64,000 nucleotides of DNA from Phlebopus portentosus (Eukaryota; Basidiomycota; Agaricomycetes; Boletales; Boletinellaceae). The notes below the pieces were generated by a model, which had not been told where the DNA came from, made no database searches, and worked only from the letters and a program-made list of their open reading frames with translations. Made by a program: the position numbers and the translations under genes. Shown here in pieces: positions 27,710 to 39,413 of this stretch. The DNA is taken from positions 682,001-746,000 of the forward strand of contig JAYXKI010000010.1 in assembly GCA_037892935.1 (NCBI GenBank). The letters are read 5' to 3'. Each line of letters opens with the position of its first letter. Position 1 is the stretch's first letter.

Positions 27710-28927
27710 TCACCGATCTTTACTAGCGTAGATAACTTCCAATTCTCCAATGTCCCCAGGTACGTAATTCGCATCCGGATCCTCACCTGCATCGAAGACG
27801 GAACCGTTCTGCGAGGCAAAAGTGTCTGTTGGGAGCGAAAGCAGGTCGATGGGTGTTCGGGTGAGGTATAATCGGTGTAACGAGTCTTCCGCCGCCTGTA
27901 CACAAAAAAATTAAATTCAGAAAGACCGACAAGGGGGGAAAATCATGAAAAACGCACCCGATACTCAGCCATCTTCAATGAACTCCCGAATCCCTCCCCA
28001 AGCTTATCCGAACCCGAATAAATCCCCACAACGAACACGGGCGAATTGCTCAACCTCCCCGTCTCCTTCAAGAGCCGGCTCAGGGGCCTCTCGCGCTGGA
28101 ACTTGCTCACCGTGCGCGCGAGCGCCATCTTGGGGTCGCGGAACTTGATGAGCGGACGCAGGTCCAGCTCGCGGTGGAGGAAGTAGGAGTGCGCGAACTT
28201 GCGCGCGAGCGGGAGGGAGCGCTTTTGGTACACGAGCGCGGTGAGAGCGCGCGGGACGGTTGCGAGTGCCTCGCTGAGTGTCACGGGTTGGCGCAGTTCG
28301 GAGGAGGCGATGGCGTCCTAGTGTCGTAAATAACAAAATAGAAATACATGCGGTCAATATTCACGTAGAGTTTGGGGGATGAAGAGATAGACGTACGGGT
28401 CGGTTCCACCTCAACAACGGCGCCGCACCCATCTCCTTCGCGACGCTCGCACACGTCGAGGGGCCTACATAGGCACTAACAGCCGCCTTCAGCACCCTCG
28501 TCGGCAAATGCGGATAGCTCGCATGCAAAAACTCCGTTGCGAATAAACCCAGCAGACTATTCCCCAGCGTGCTCAGATTCGCATTGGATTTTATTAATCT
28601 TTCCGCCTGTCCTGAAGCGGACGATGATGATGTAGAAGATGCTGCTGGGTTATGAGCAGCGTAAAACGGCGGGTAAGAAGGATGCGTGCAGGCTAGTAAG
28701 ATCTCCTCCGGGTCCGAGATGATTTTTGCCAGCCCGATTCGATGAGCGAACGCGCTGAGCGCGGAGACGGGTGGGTTTTGGAGGGCAGTCCATACTTCTG
28801 GAGAAAAGCTTGCTTTTGGCTGAGCAGGGTTGAAGATAGCTTCTTTTGGAGGGAAATGGCGGAGAGTTGAAGCTGGAGTTGACGCTATCTGTGCTGCCTT
28901 TGTTGCTATTCGTAGTGTTTGTGCCAT
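27710..28927 (-). CDS. MRPL3: Mitochondrial large ribosomal subunit protein mL44
   Basis: Three exons (28927-28397, 28317-27958, 27895-27710) give 358 residues. The N-terminus is basic and hydroxylated with few acidic residues, like a mitochondrial targeting peptide. The middle is a degenerate RNase III-type fold (ALSAFAHRIGL, LLACTHPSYPP, NLSTLGNSLLGLFATEFLH) and the C-terminal part a double-stranded RNA-binding-like fold (FVVGIYSGSDKLGEGFGSSL). This combination and length match mL44 (yeast Mrpl3). The acidic catalytic signature of true RNase III is absent, as in the family, so its role is structural. The coding sequence around 28090-28260 is unusually GC-rich compared with its neighbours. 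Confidence 0.88.
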
Positions 28928-29699
28928 CGACCACCTCCCGTCTTAGCTGTGACCAACGCGACCTGAAGACGAAACAACTTTCTTTTCTTTTGAATCTGAA
29001 AAAGACCGTGGGAAAGTTATATTTTCTAAGCTTTAACTGACTTTGGGCATTAATCACTCTTCGTAAAGTCAGGGCTTTTGAGTGTTTTACTTCACTTGTT
29101 TGCTTCAAGGAAGGACGAGACAACATTCTAGTCAGTCATGACGATGTGCCATAGGTAAACCAATTTGTATGACCTCCGGCAAGCCCATCAGTCCGACGCA
29201 CGAAACACGGCGCTCTGATGAGTCCTGAGGCTATACATAACTACCAGCCAGATATTCTACCTTCTGTGCAATATGAAGTCCTTGAAGAGCAAGCACCTCA
29301 TCTCATCGCTGTAGACGACGTGATATTGTGAGCCTGTAAACAAGAAGATATTGTGTACGTAAGCAGTAAATTAGGGGGAGATCGGCGAAACTGCGCGTCT
29401 TCAACTCAACTGGACGTCTAGTCTAGCAACCAGCGAGTCTCGACACAGGCCAGGGTTGAATTTCTCATTTCATTTCATCAACTCGGAAAATTAAAATAAT
29501 AACTTGACCCGTGGTGGCCGAACGCGCACCGCAAGGTCTCCTCGCGTAACACCGCCAACACCACCACCATCTCACCTCACCGCGCGTTCTCGTCTCGTCT
29601 TGTCTTTCCGCTTTCTCCGCGCCGCGTCGTTGTTCCTTCCAACGTTGTCATAAACCATATACCTACTCGTGTACTTTCGTTTTTTGATCACCTCACGCC
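28928..29699. other. Divergent intergenic region
   Basis: Upstream region shared by mL44 and the RhoGAP gene. Pyrimidine-rich tracts around 29590-29640 precede the RhoGAP start. I find no reading frame, repeat or RNA gene that I can support. Confidence 0.45.
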
Positions 29700-32600
29700 A
29701 TGCCTGCCTTGACGCTCCCTGCAACATTCACCAACTCCTTTTGGTCTCAGGATTATAGGAGGGGTATCGAGACGCTATATACGAAACTCGAGCAGGTACG
29801 CCACTATCTGCTCTTTCAACCATGAACAGAATGGTGATTTATTAACTATTTTACGTCTTGTCGTCGCGTAGGGCGTCGCAGAGGATGATGAGATCATCGC
29901 GTTCATCCGCGTACGTACAACATTCCCGGTCTTTTTTTCGCGCGAAGGATAAAAATAACTCGACGATTTACAGGCACGAGCGGTTGCTGAGAATGCGCTT
30001 GCCAGTGCTCTCATAGCGTCGCAGTCTATAGGTGCTAAAGGTATGACAATCCATTTCTCGTCCAAGCATGAATTGAGGCGGGATCTTGTGACAGGCAAAG
30101 GCTTCAATGCAGACGAAGGGGCCTCCCTTTTGACGGCCTTTCGAGGCTTACAAGCCGAGTCTGCCGCGCAAGGCGAAGCTCATCGGACAATTGCAAAGGA
30201 ACTCAAGGAACTCGTCGCAGAACCGTTCGCTGAGTGGGCTGCTGGACACAAGGTAAGCATAACTCCATCCTATCAATTGAGTTATGTTCAAATTCAAACT
30301 CGTGCGTCTTTAGGAAAGGATTTATGGAAGTAGAAATGCGGTTATCGATGGCTGGATCAAGTCTTATGAACTGGCCGAAGGCGATGTAAGTTGTTTATGC
30401 CTCAGTGGTCGACGTGGAAATTAAACTACTTTATTTAGGTCGATAAGTTGAAGCACCAGTACCTCGCGAAAGTGCGGCGTGCAGATGAGGCGGAAGACGA
30501 GTAAGTCAAGAACTCACGTTTGCAATTTTTGAGAGTTTTCACGATGTGTATCAAGTGCGAAATTTGCGCCGAACAACGAGCTCGCTCCGGACAACTACAC
30601 CTCATCGCCGCGTCTCGCACCTCGAGACCGTGTCTCCCAGCCACAACGTACAGCAAGCGTCTCCGAGCGCATCGCGCAGCGCTTCAAGGATCTTCAGCGT
30701 AAAGCCGTCAGTGGAGCATCGGGGAGGTCTAGTACGGACCAGGAAAGCAAAGGCGACACTCATAGTACAAGCGGGAGTGTTAGCACAGTCATCTTTGAGG
30801 ACAAACCTGTTACTTCTGAGCCTGATGGACATCCAGAGTCTCCTGCAACCTCTGAGAAAGACAAGGAGAAACCATTACCTCCAGTAGATAAAGGGAAGGG
30901 GAAAGAAGTTGAGACGTTGGCTTCACCGCCTCCTATGTCGCAAGCGTTGCCCCCACCCAAGGTTGACTTGCGTCCTGCATCTCCTATGCCTCCTCCCCCT
31001 CCCCCGCCGATCCTGCTTGCTGGTCTTGCTTTGCCTCCGGTGGCTGTTTCTGATCTATTGAAGCGTGCTGCGGCAGAGATGAACCTCCGGCCGATCAAAG
31101 TGCCCATTATTGGAGAGTACAAGGTTCGTTAATCCATAAACTCGACACATTTGCATGGATTGAATGCACTTTTCCTCTTTGGCGTTTTCCTTAGGATTGC
31201 TTCTCGGGTGAGGAGTTCGTTGTCTGGCTCGTCGATAATGTTCAAGGCTTTGGCGGAAGCTTGGATCGCGCGGAGGATGCTGCGAGGGACTTGACCGAAA
31301 GGGACGGTGTCCTGCGTCGTGTCGGCGAGTTCGGAAACGCGTTTGAGAACAACGACGAAGCATACTACCAATTCAGGCCCAAGGTGAGGATATCCACTAT
31401 ACGGTTTTCCGGGCAAACACTGAAGTTATTTTGCTAGGCATTCAACCTCGAAGCAGAATACTACAAGCACGAACAGCGCGACGGCGTCACCTCGCCCATC
31501 GTCAACCTGTCACCAATGGCGGATAACCTCGTCAAGCGCTCCAACAACTTCGTCAACATCGTCTCCAAGGCGATCAACGACAGGCACGCCGAGCCGTTCC
31601 ACATTCGCGCGAGACAAGAGGCGAATGCGGCTGACGGGGCGTACCGCTCTGCTGTGAGGAAACTCGACAGACAGCGCTTGGCACTTGAGGAGAGGCTGGA
31701 AGAGACTCTGAAGACTCTGCAGAAGTGGGAGATGGATAGGCTGAGGGCTGTGAAGACCGTGTTGCTGCAATATCAAGGCACGCTTGCCAACCTTCCCAAC
31801 GCACTGCAGTCTTCCATCGACCGCTCCTCAACGCTCATTGCGAGTTACCAACCCGATTCGGACCTGCGCGCTTTAATTGAACGATACAGGACGGGCCCGT
31901 TCAAGCCCGTGGCGCACGTGTACGAATCGCTGACGCATGAAGAGTGCGATGTGTATTTCGGGATCGATTTGCGACGGTGGGCGGAGGGAAGCTGGGATAG
32001 CTTGCGTAGCGATGCACCGCCAAAAGATAACATACCCGAAGTGTTGACGGCTCTGTTGGGTGCTCTGAATGCGGCGTATCCGAAGTTATCGAACGACTCT
32101 GGTCAGTCGCTTCGTCCCCTCTTAAGAAATTCTTTGGCTGACTCACGACAATTGTAGAGAAACGGAAGACATGGATCTACGAAGTACCACTGTCGGCTGT
32201 ACACCACCTCCGCGAGAGCCTCAACAGCGTGCCATCGGGCCGTCCATTCCCTCCGGATTTAATGACGAAGTACGACGCTCCTGTTATTGCTAGCACCGTC
32301 AAGCTGTGGGCCTTGGAGCTCGACCCACCTTTGGGTACTTGGGAAGGCTGGGACGACTTCCGGCGTCTCTATCCTTCCGGTGAGCACAAAATCATTCACG
32401 TCTAAGAATTAGAATTAGCTGACGAGAAAACTGATTGATGAAGTTGGCTCGAAATCTGAAGAAACCAACGAGCAACAGCATATTGAAAACCTACAGGCGG
32501 CGCTGATGAGACTGCCGAGGATCCATCTTCTTGTGCTTGAAGCCATCTTTGGTCACATCAAGGGGTAAGCGCTTATTGAACCCTTGAGGGAACTTATCGG

Positions 32601-33901
32601 CTTGTATTGATTTATGTTGTGCAGCTTGATCGATCGACGACTACGGAAGAGGATAATGGAGTCTATATGACGAAGCTGGCTTTGTCGATGGGCAGAAGTG
32701 AGCTGCATTGCTAATTCTTCCGGACGTCGTGTCCTGATGTTCTTTTGTCAGATATTCTCCGCCCGAAGGTTGAAAATGAGGTTTCGATTCAGGACCGCCA
32801 TCCGACCTGTACGTTCTCCCTTCCTCTTACTCTTGTCCCTTCTCATATCCTTCACCCACAGCGCTCTTCATCGACCTCCTCAAGCACTTCGACGCAGTCC
32901 TCCCACCGACGATCGCACGCAAGAAGCGTGAATCAGACCGGAAGATCCCACTTCGGAAACGTACCCGACCTGTCGACATGCGGATGAGTCGGTCAAGGCT
33001 GTCAGTGACTAATGTCGATACGAGGGAGATTTTGGAAGAGCAGATGATCGCGCGGAACCCGAGTATGCGACCGCCTTCGCGTGCAGGGAGCCCGAACCCG
33101 TCGGGAAGACATATAGGGCGCCGAGTCGGGATGCAAGGGATGGGAAAGAGGCAAGGTTGAGTGTGCCCGATGCGGAGGCGATCGTGCCTCCGCCTGAACA
33201 GAAGGAGGAAGAAGGAAAGATGGCGGACGTTGTCATTCCCGTGCCGGACGCTTCTCCTGTCCCTTCACCTGCATTCGCGCCACCTGTACCTGCGCCTGAA
33301 GACCCGAACGCACCACCGCCGATGCCTGCAGTGTTCAAAGAACCGCCTCCGGAGAAAGACGACATTGCCCCACCCCAATGCCGCGCTTCGTCGAACCACC
33401 TCCTGAAGTCGACGACACGCCCTCCGTATCTCTCGGTATAGAGAGCAGCACCAACAGCAACAGCGCACCCGTGGGCGTTTCCCCGCCCACACCCACCTCC
33501 CTCTCCGCGCGCTCGCGGTCCCCTCCGAGCGGGAAAGCCTCGCCCTCGCCCATCTCCCCCACGGAGCGCTTCGCCGCTGCGTCCGGCACAGGCACAGGTG
33601 CGAACTTGGCCCGCTCCGGCTCAGGCGAGTCCTCCCGCCTGCGCGGTCCTCGCGGCGCACGCACCGCAGGCGGCCGTCGTACATCCGGCAGTAGCACCGC
33701 CAGCACTGGCGCTCGCAGCACAAACGCATCCAGTTTACACCGTAGCGCTGCCGTCTCCCCACCTAGGACGTCAGGACTTCAGCGCTCGGCTAACAGATTG
33801 AGTTACTCGGAGGGAGCCGCAGTGGTTCGCCTGCGCCTGGTTCTAGTGACTACGAGTCCAGGAAGAAGGTAAATAGGACTTCGGCGGGTGCGTTTTCTTA
33901 G
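29700..33901 (+). CDS. F-BAR/DEP/RhoGAP protein (Rgd2-like), with frame discrepancies
   Basis: Fourteen exons: 29700-29795, 29872-29910, 29974-30040, 30095-30252, 30314-30385, 30439-30500, 30556-31123, 31195-31383, 31438-32101, 32158-32379, 32444-32564, 32625-32697, 32752-32808, 32862-33901. Order of domains is F-BAR helices (starting FTNSFWSQDYRRGIETLY), a proline-rich linker (about 30880-31030), a DEP domain (CFSGEEFVVWLVDNV) and a RhoGAP domain (YFGIDLRRWAEGSW, PPLGTWEGWDDFRRLYP, NEVSIQDRHPT). Proteins of this layout restrain Cdc42/Rho at curved membranes in polarity and cytokinesis. Exons 11 and 12 meet one base out of phase at a GGGG (32562-32565). The Ser/Pro-rich tail changes frame about 33103, 33370 and 33812, so the C-terminal 300 residues are uncertain. 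Confidence 0.82.
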
Positions 33902-34283
33902 AGGGACGGGGAGTGATCTTTGGAGAAGGTACTCTAATTTCATTCGACGGATTACATGATAGGATAGGAAAATCGGACATTGATTGATCGAACTGCGTTC
34001 GAATGGGTACGCTACGGTATGGTTATGATCTATGGCTTGGGATGCTGCTTTATACCTTTGATATCACCTTTCGGCTTTCGTGTATGCAAGTTTCTGCGGA
34101 CTCTGCTCAATATAATCCATATTTGACTGCACTCCTTTCACTGAAGGAAACAGTCAAAAATCACAACGATCGTAGAGAATTGCGGGCATGAAAATCTCAT
34201 GGAATTATAAGCATACAGTACATCGTACACATCTCACATAAAATAGATGATAGAGCTATAAAGAAACGCCAAAAGGTAGGAGT
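33902..34283. other. Convergent spacer
   Basis: Lies between the RhoGAP and histone genes, AT-rich and without a supported feature. It probably contains both 3' untranslated regions. Confidence 0.5.
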
Positions 34284-34942
<659 letters not shown>

Positions 34943-35192
34943 TGTTTTGATAGTTTGAAGTGATTGATCGGGTATGAAGGCGAGAAGCGTGTGTGGGATG
35001 GAAGTGGTTTAAGGGAAAGAAGCGATGGTCGTGGTCAGCGGCGGACAGACCTTTTGAGTTGAGTGAGAGACTAACAAAGTCAGATGATATATGCGTGACT
35101 TTGTATACGTAATCCATTTCTGCTGAGCTAATACTGGGGAGTGTCAATTCTCCCAAGTAGAAACCGCCTTCCCACGCCCTCGGCAAAGCAGT

Positions 35193-35321
35193 CACAGGGG
35201 GCAAAACCCTATTTCCGAACCTGAAATTTTGATCCGGAACTGAAATCCAGCCAATCAGAGGCGAGCTTTCCAATTCTGTTTCCTATATAAGCAGCTCAGA
35301 AACGTAATTTTGTCCCCTGTG
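35193..35321 (+). repeat. 129-bp inverted-terminal-repeat element, copy 1
   Basis: This element has near-perfect terminal inverted repeats (CACAGGGGGCAAAA against CACAGGGGACAAAA) and a diverged copy in the opposite orientation at 63144-63271. The interior carries a CCAAT box within CAGCCAATCAGAG and a TATATAAG. It lies 250 bp upstream of the histone H2A start. AGT flanks both ends, a possible 3-bp target duplication, but the second copy does not show one. Confidence 0.75.
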
Positions 35322-36329
35322 AGTTTTCTGTGATCATCAATGCGGATTTGCGTGTGGCGCACTTTCATCTGCGAGCTTCTACTGCATACAATACCTTTCA
35401 CAATCCATAAGACGTGCCAGAAAACTGATAAACATATGTGTTCCTTCATATACAGGCTGTTTCTCAACAAATAGAAAAATTATAACAAGACACGCAGACT
35501 ATTTTATGTCATATCTTAAAAAACCAGCAACTATCAAACAATTTTTTTATTTTTTATTTTTTATTCGTTTTAAATGTTCAAAGGAATGAAAAGGCTGCAA
35601 AAACCAGCTTGAATGAATAAAATCGGTCCGGTGGAAGCCCTGAAGCTCCACATAAGTTAGGCAAGAAGATTAAGCTACAAGTAGTTGAACTGAGCAATTA
35701 TCATATTAGTTTTCACATAAATATTGAGGTGATATCCTAGTTATTGTCCCAGAACAATCACTGTGTTCCATGGGTTTGTACAGTAACGTCCTTTAGAATA
35801 CATTATTTAAGCTACACGTGTCTATAAGACGAGTTTGTAGTGCAAATCACTGTAGATCTGCTAGTCTCTTAAAATCAGAATATCATGAGCTAGATGATTC
35901 AAGTAGATGGCATCATGTATCCTAGATGATTTCTTGTAGCTGAGCATATCTGACATACAGTAGCATCTTCTATATGATCTATATGTTCTATCTGAGGTTC
36001 ATTTCTGTAGCCAACTAGATTCATTGTAGATGATAAGCAAGTGATCTTCATTTCCATATTCGGAGTGCAAATCAATCTTGGATTCGCATTAATTACCCTA
36101 TATATTTACATATTGCTATATTCACCACTATCAACCAGTCCAGCAAGCATACCATAATCATTTAATGCATGGCGTGCATCAGATGTAATGGTGGAAGTGA
36201 AGACGAAGACGGAGGGTGAATCTGATGATCACTGCGTGCGAAAAAAAATGAGAGATTGTAGCACACGCAAATTGTAAAGCAGCAACTTCACCTTGTCACC
36301 AAGCAAACACAGATAAGATATTGAGATAT
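35322..36329. other. AT-rich spacer upstream of the Argonaute remnant
   Basis: AT-rich sequence with recurrent short words such as TAGATGATT (about 35830-36030) but no reading frame or terminal repeats that I can define. It may be decayed coding or transposon DNA. Confidence 0.4.
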
Positions 36330-36950
36330 GAGAGTGTCCAGTTCGCAAAGCCTTGCATTCGTGGTCTTAAAGGATGGGAACATAGAAGAGTCCAACAGCT
36401 CGCTCGAGGTGCAGGTGCACGAGGCAGTCAAGGCGCTGCTTGGAAAATGCTGGCAATGTGGCATGACGAATCGCTGCCAGGCAGGCCCCAGATGGTCGTC
36501 GTCCTCATGGCAAATAGGGATAAACAACTCCACCGGTACTTTGACGTCCGCCAGGGCTTCCAGTTGGTATTTGGCCTTATCGAGAACATGCTCGACAAAG
36601 AAGGCCGTGATCAGTATTTAGCCAATCTCACGCTTAAGATTTACACGAAGCTTGGCGGTGTCAACCACCGGTTGGAGCCTGGTTCCCTGAAAGCTTGCAA
36701 ACACGATGGTGGTCAGGCTGAATGTGGTTAAGCCGAATGGGAATGCAGTCAAGGGCGCGCCTAGTATTGCGGCGGTCGCAGCGTCGTGCGACATGAACTT
36801 CGCGCAGTACCATGCAAGCGTATCCCTTCAGGGACCTAAACAAGAGGTGAGTTCCTGTTTTTACGCTATTATGCAGGCGCCTGATGCAACCATTCATGGA
36901 CGGTTGAAAACTTGCGCGGTATGATTCTGGAACGCTTGAAGGACTACCGT
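36330..36950 (+). pseudogene. Argonaute pseudogene, 5' part of PIWI domain
   Basis: Translated pieces match the MID/PIWI region of Argonaute: MVVVLMANRDKQLHRYF, DQYLANLTLKIYTKLGGVNH, GAPSIAAVAASCDMNFAQYH and SVSLQGPKQE, then after a GTGAGT intron LRGMILERLKDYR. The pieces occupy different frames (a shift around 36700). The motif that normally reads GADVTH reads RLNVVK here, so the first catalytic aspartate is lost. The N-terminal half of an Argonaute is absent. The reading stops dead at 36950, where a TG...CA retrotransposon end begins, and resumes without loss at 45005. Confidence 0.85.
36947..36950. repeat. Left target-site duplication of the LTR element
   Basis: CCGT immediately precedes the 5' LTR and is repeated at 45005-45008 after the 3' LTR. 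It could equally be read as the 5-bp ACCGT, because the last LTR base is also A. Confidence 0.8.
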
Positions 36951-39296
36951 TGTAGTGCCCTGGCCAGTCCTGTGCCAGGACACTCATACTATGGCTCTCC
37001 CCTACTTCAGATACCATATCCCTTCGCCGCCTACACCTCAGAGGACCAAGGCACACTCATACCACACTCTAGAGGCCATATAAGCACATATCTATGGATT
37101 CTAGCCTACGCTTTCCCCTGCGGCGCCCTCCAAGAGCCCAGATGAGCCCGCCGCTGGCTCCCTGGCACCCATACAGATCCGCCGAAGGCTCCTACCCAGC
37201 ACCAGTCATCATAGGAGATGTCCCCCAATCATTATAGGCCTTCGTTATTACGATTCCTCATACGTACAGCCTTGAGGCGGATTTGGACACCCCTGCGGCG
37301 GCCCCCCAAGCCTCAGATTGGTCCGGTGGCCACTCAGGCGTCCTCAGGTGCCCTCGCCGAGGCCTCCTACAACTTACCAGGCAGTCCCCCAAGGCCTATG
37401 GATTTATCTAGTATCATCCCTGCTCATATGCCACCAAAGGCCGCACCTTTACGAATCCGCCGCCGATTGAGCGGCGAGTTGCAGATCCGCCGCTCCGGCG
37501 CCCCCCTTAGTTACCATGGATCGCCTACACTCTATATTGAGTGTGGCGGCGGCCTTGGGCGGCCTAGGGACCCTGACTGATGCGCCCTCGATCTCATATA
37601 CGCGATATCGGCCTCCGAACATCGGCCCCGACGTTTCCCGACTTCCCCCCAAGCGGCGGGCGACTCTAGACCATATATGGCAGTCAGACATGTGGTACAG
37701 CGGCGTGCCAAGCCACCGACCGCCGCTGCCAAGCCAGACTCCGCCGGCGCCCGTTTTATTGCAGATACTCGATATTTCATGCCATTGGATGATCCCCTCG
37801 CAATGCAGCTCTTGGGCGACTCCTAGATGCTCCGGCGGCGGCCCTTGGCAAGCCCAGTGACTCAGGAGATGTTGTCAGACAGTAGGACTCATCGGCGAGA
37901 GCAGTAGAGTATATATAGAGTGTATATTCATCAGTAGACGACACCACATACCAGATACTAGAGCACATTCATAGCAGAGAGCTTCCACAGCATACAAGGG
38001 CCAGGGTTCGAGATTCCCTCACTCTGAGCTCCCCCTCATGTACTGAGCTCCCCCATTGACTATATACTACCCTTGACTCGTCGTTCTATTCTCCTTCGGC
38101 GCCTCTGACATTTAGTGTGTGAGTCAGGACTGGGAACCTACCCCCAAACGTCTGCCGCACTCCATTGTACCTGTCGGGCGGCCCCTATCCGACCTCGGCG
38201 GCCCTCCGGCGACACGGGTCTTCTGTCCTACACCCCTGCGGCGTCTTTTCCAGTTACTCGCCGCACGTTGTCCCTTATATTCATCATAGACGGCCCCTAC
38301 CTTTCATTTATCCAGTTTACGCTACCGCGGCGGATTTGTACGAGCTCCCTCGTCCCTGGTGGCACCCTATTCGACCTCGGCGGCCCTCCGGCGACCCAGG
38401 CCTCCTTTCCTATTCCCCTTCGGGGTCCTTTTCATCTGCTGGCCGCACGTTGTCCCTTATATTCATCATAGACGGCCCCTACCTTTCATTTATCCAGTTT
38501 ACGCTACCGCGGCGGATTTGTACGAGCTCCCTCGTCCCTGGTGGCACCCTATTCGACCTCGGCGGCCCTCCGGCGACCCAGGCCTCCTTTCCTATTCCCC
38601 TTCGGCGTCCTTTTCATCTGCTGGCCGCACGTTGCCCCTTATATTCATCGTATACGGTCCCTTCCTCTTGTTTATCCAGTTTACACTACCGCGGCGGATT
38701 TGTACACGCTCCCTCGTCCCCGGCGGCCCCCTATTCGACCTCGGCGGCCCTCCGGCGACACAGGCCTTCCATTGTATTCCCCCTCGGCGTCTTGTTCACC
38801 TACTCGCCGCACGTTACACCTCGTATTGGTCGTATACGGTCCCTACCTTTCATTTATCCAGTTTACGCTACTGCGGCGGATTTGTACGAGCTCCCTCGTC
38901 CCTGGCGGCCCCCTATTCGACCTCGGCGGCCCTCCGGCGACACAGGCCTTCCATTGTATTCGCCCTCGGCGTCTTTTTCAGCTACTCGCCGCACATTATG
39001 CCTCATATTCGTCATATACAGTTCCTAGCTTCCCCTACTGAGATTGCGCTACTCCGGCGGACTCCTGTGACCTCCCCTTCGGTCCGGCGGACCTACTAGA
39101 GCATTCCTTTCATACCTCGGCGTCACTAGGCCACTCCCCCACGTCTCTGACGGTCTTTGGCACCTGCCAGGTGGTTAGTGGTTGGAGTCTGATAGCTTGA
39201 GGCTTCGTTTCTGGAGGTTTCTTCACACATTCAGCTCCCTTAGTAGGACGGACATCTGTAGCGCCTTCAGATAGAGAGACCACCCAGAATACCACA
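36951..39296 (+). repeat. 5' LTR, 2,346 bp
   Basis: Direct copy of 42841-45004. The first 1.24 kb seem identical at an offset of 5,890 bp, including every open frame compared. It differs in having five instead of four copies of an internal 182-bp unit and in at least one substitution (T at 38999 against C at 44707). A TATATATAG at 37910-37918 is the likely U3 promoter. A hairpin-forming GTCCTG-TGC-CAGGAC lies close to the 5' end. Confidence 0.92.
38191..39100 (+). repeat. Five tandem copies of a 182-bp unit inside the 5' LTR
   Basis: The anchor GACCTCGGCGGCCCTCCGGC starts at 38191, 38373, 38555, 38737 and 38919, exactly 182 bp apart. Because 182 is not a multiple of three, the same peptide words recur in all three frames. 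Long overlapping open frames here are therefore a by-product of the repeat and not genes. Confidence 0.9.
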
Positions 39297-39299
39297 TCT

Positions 39300-39317
39300 T
39301 GGAGCCCACCAGCGAGG
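39300..39317 (+). other. Candidate primer-binding site
   Basis: The interior starts TCT and then TGGAGCCCACCAGCGAGG. The leading TGG three bases after the LTR end fits complementarity to a tRNA 3' CCA. I cannot identify the priming tRNA from this sequence alone. Confidence 0.4.
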
Positions 39318-39413
39318 GAGCTGTTTGTTTTTGAAGACCCTTCCCTCCCACCCTTATTTTCGCCGTTTTTCAACTTTTCAATACTCCGGCGGACTGCCAA
39401 GGCCTTCGGCGCC

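Noticed and set aside
38003..38020. tRNA-like GGGTTCGAGATTCCC in the LTR (also in the 3' LTR)
   Set aside because: It resembles a T-arm B box, but no matching A box, acceptor stem or anticodon arm is found upstream at tRNA spacing.
38165..39099. Three long overlapping plus-strand open frames in the 5' LTR (and their copies at 44005-44807)
   Set aside because: They translate the same 182-bp unit in rotating frames; the unit length is not a multiple of three and lacks stops, so the frames are by-products of the repeat.
38191..39100. CRISPR-like regular spacing of repeats
   Set aside because: Units are long contiguous tandem copies without unique spacers, inside a eukaryotic LTR.
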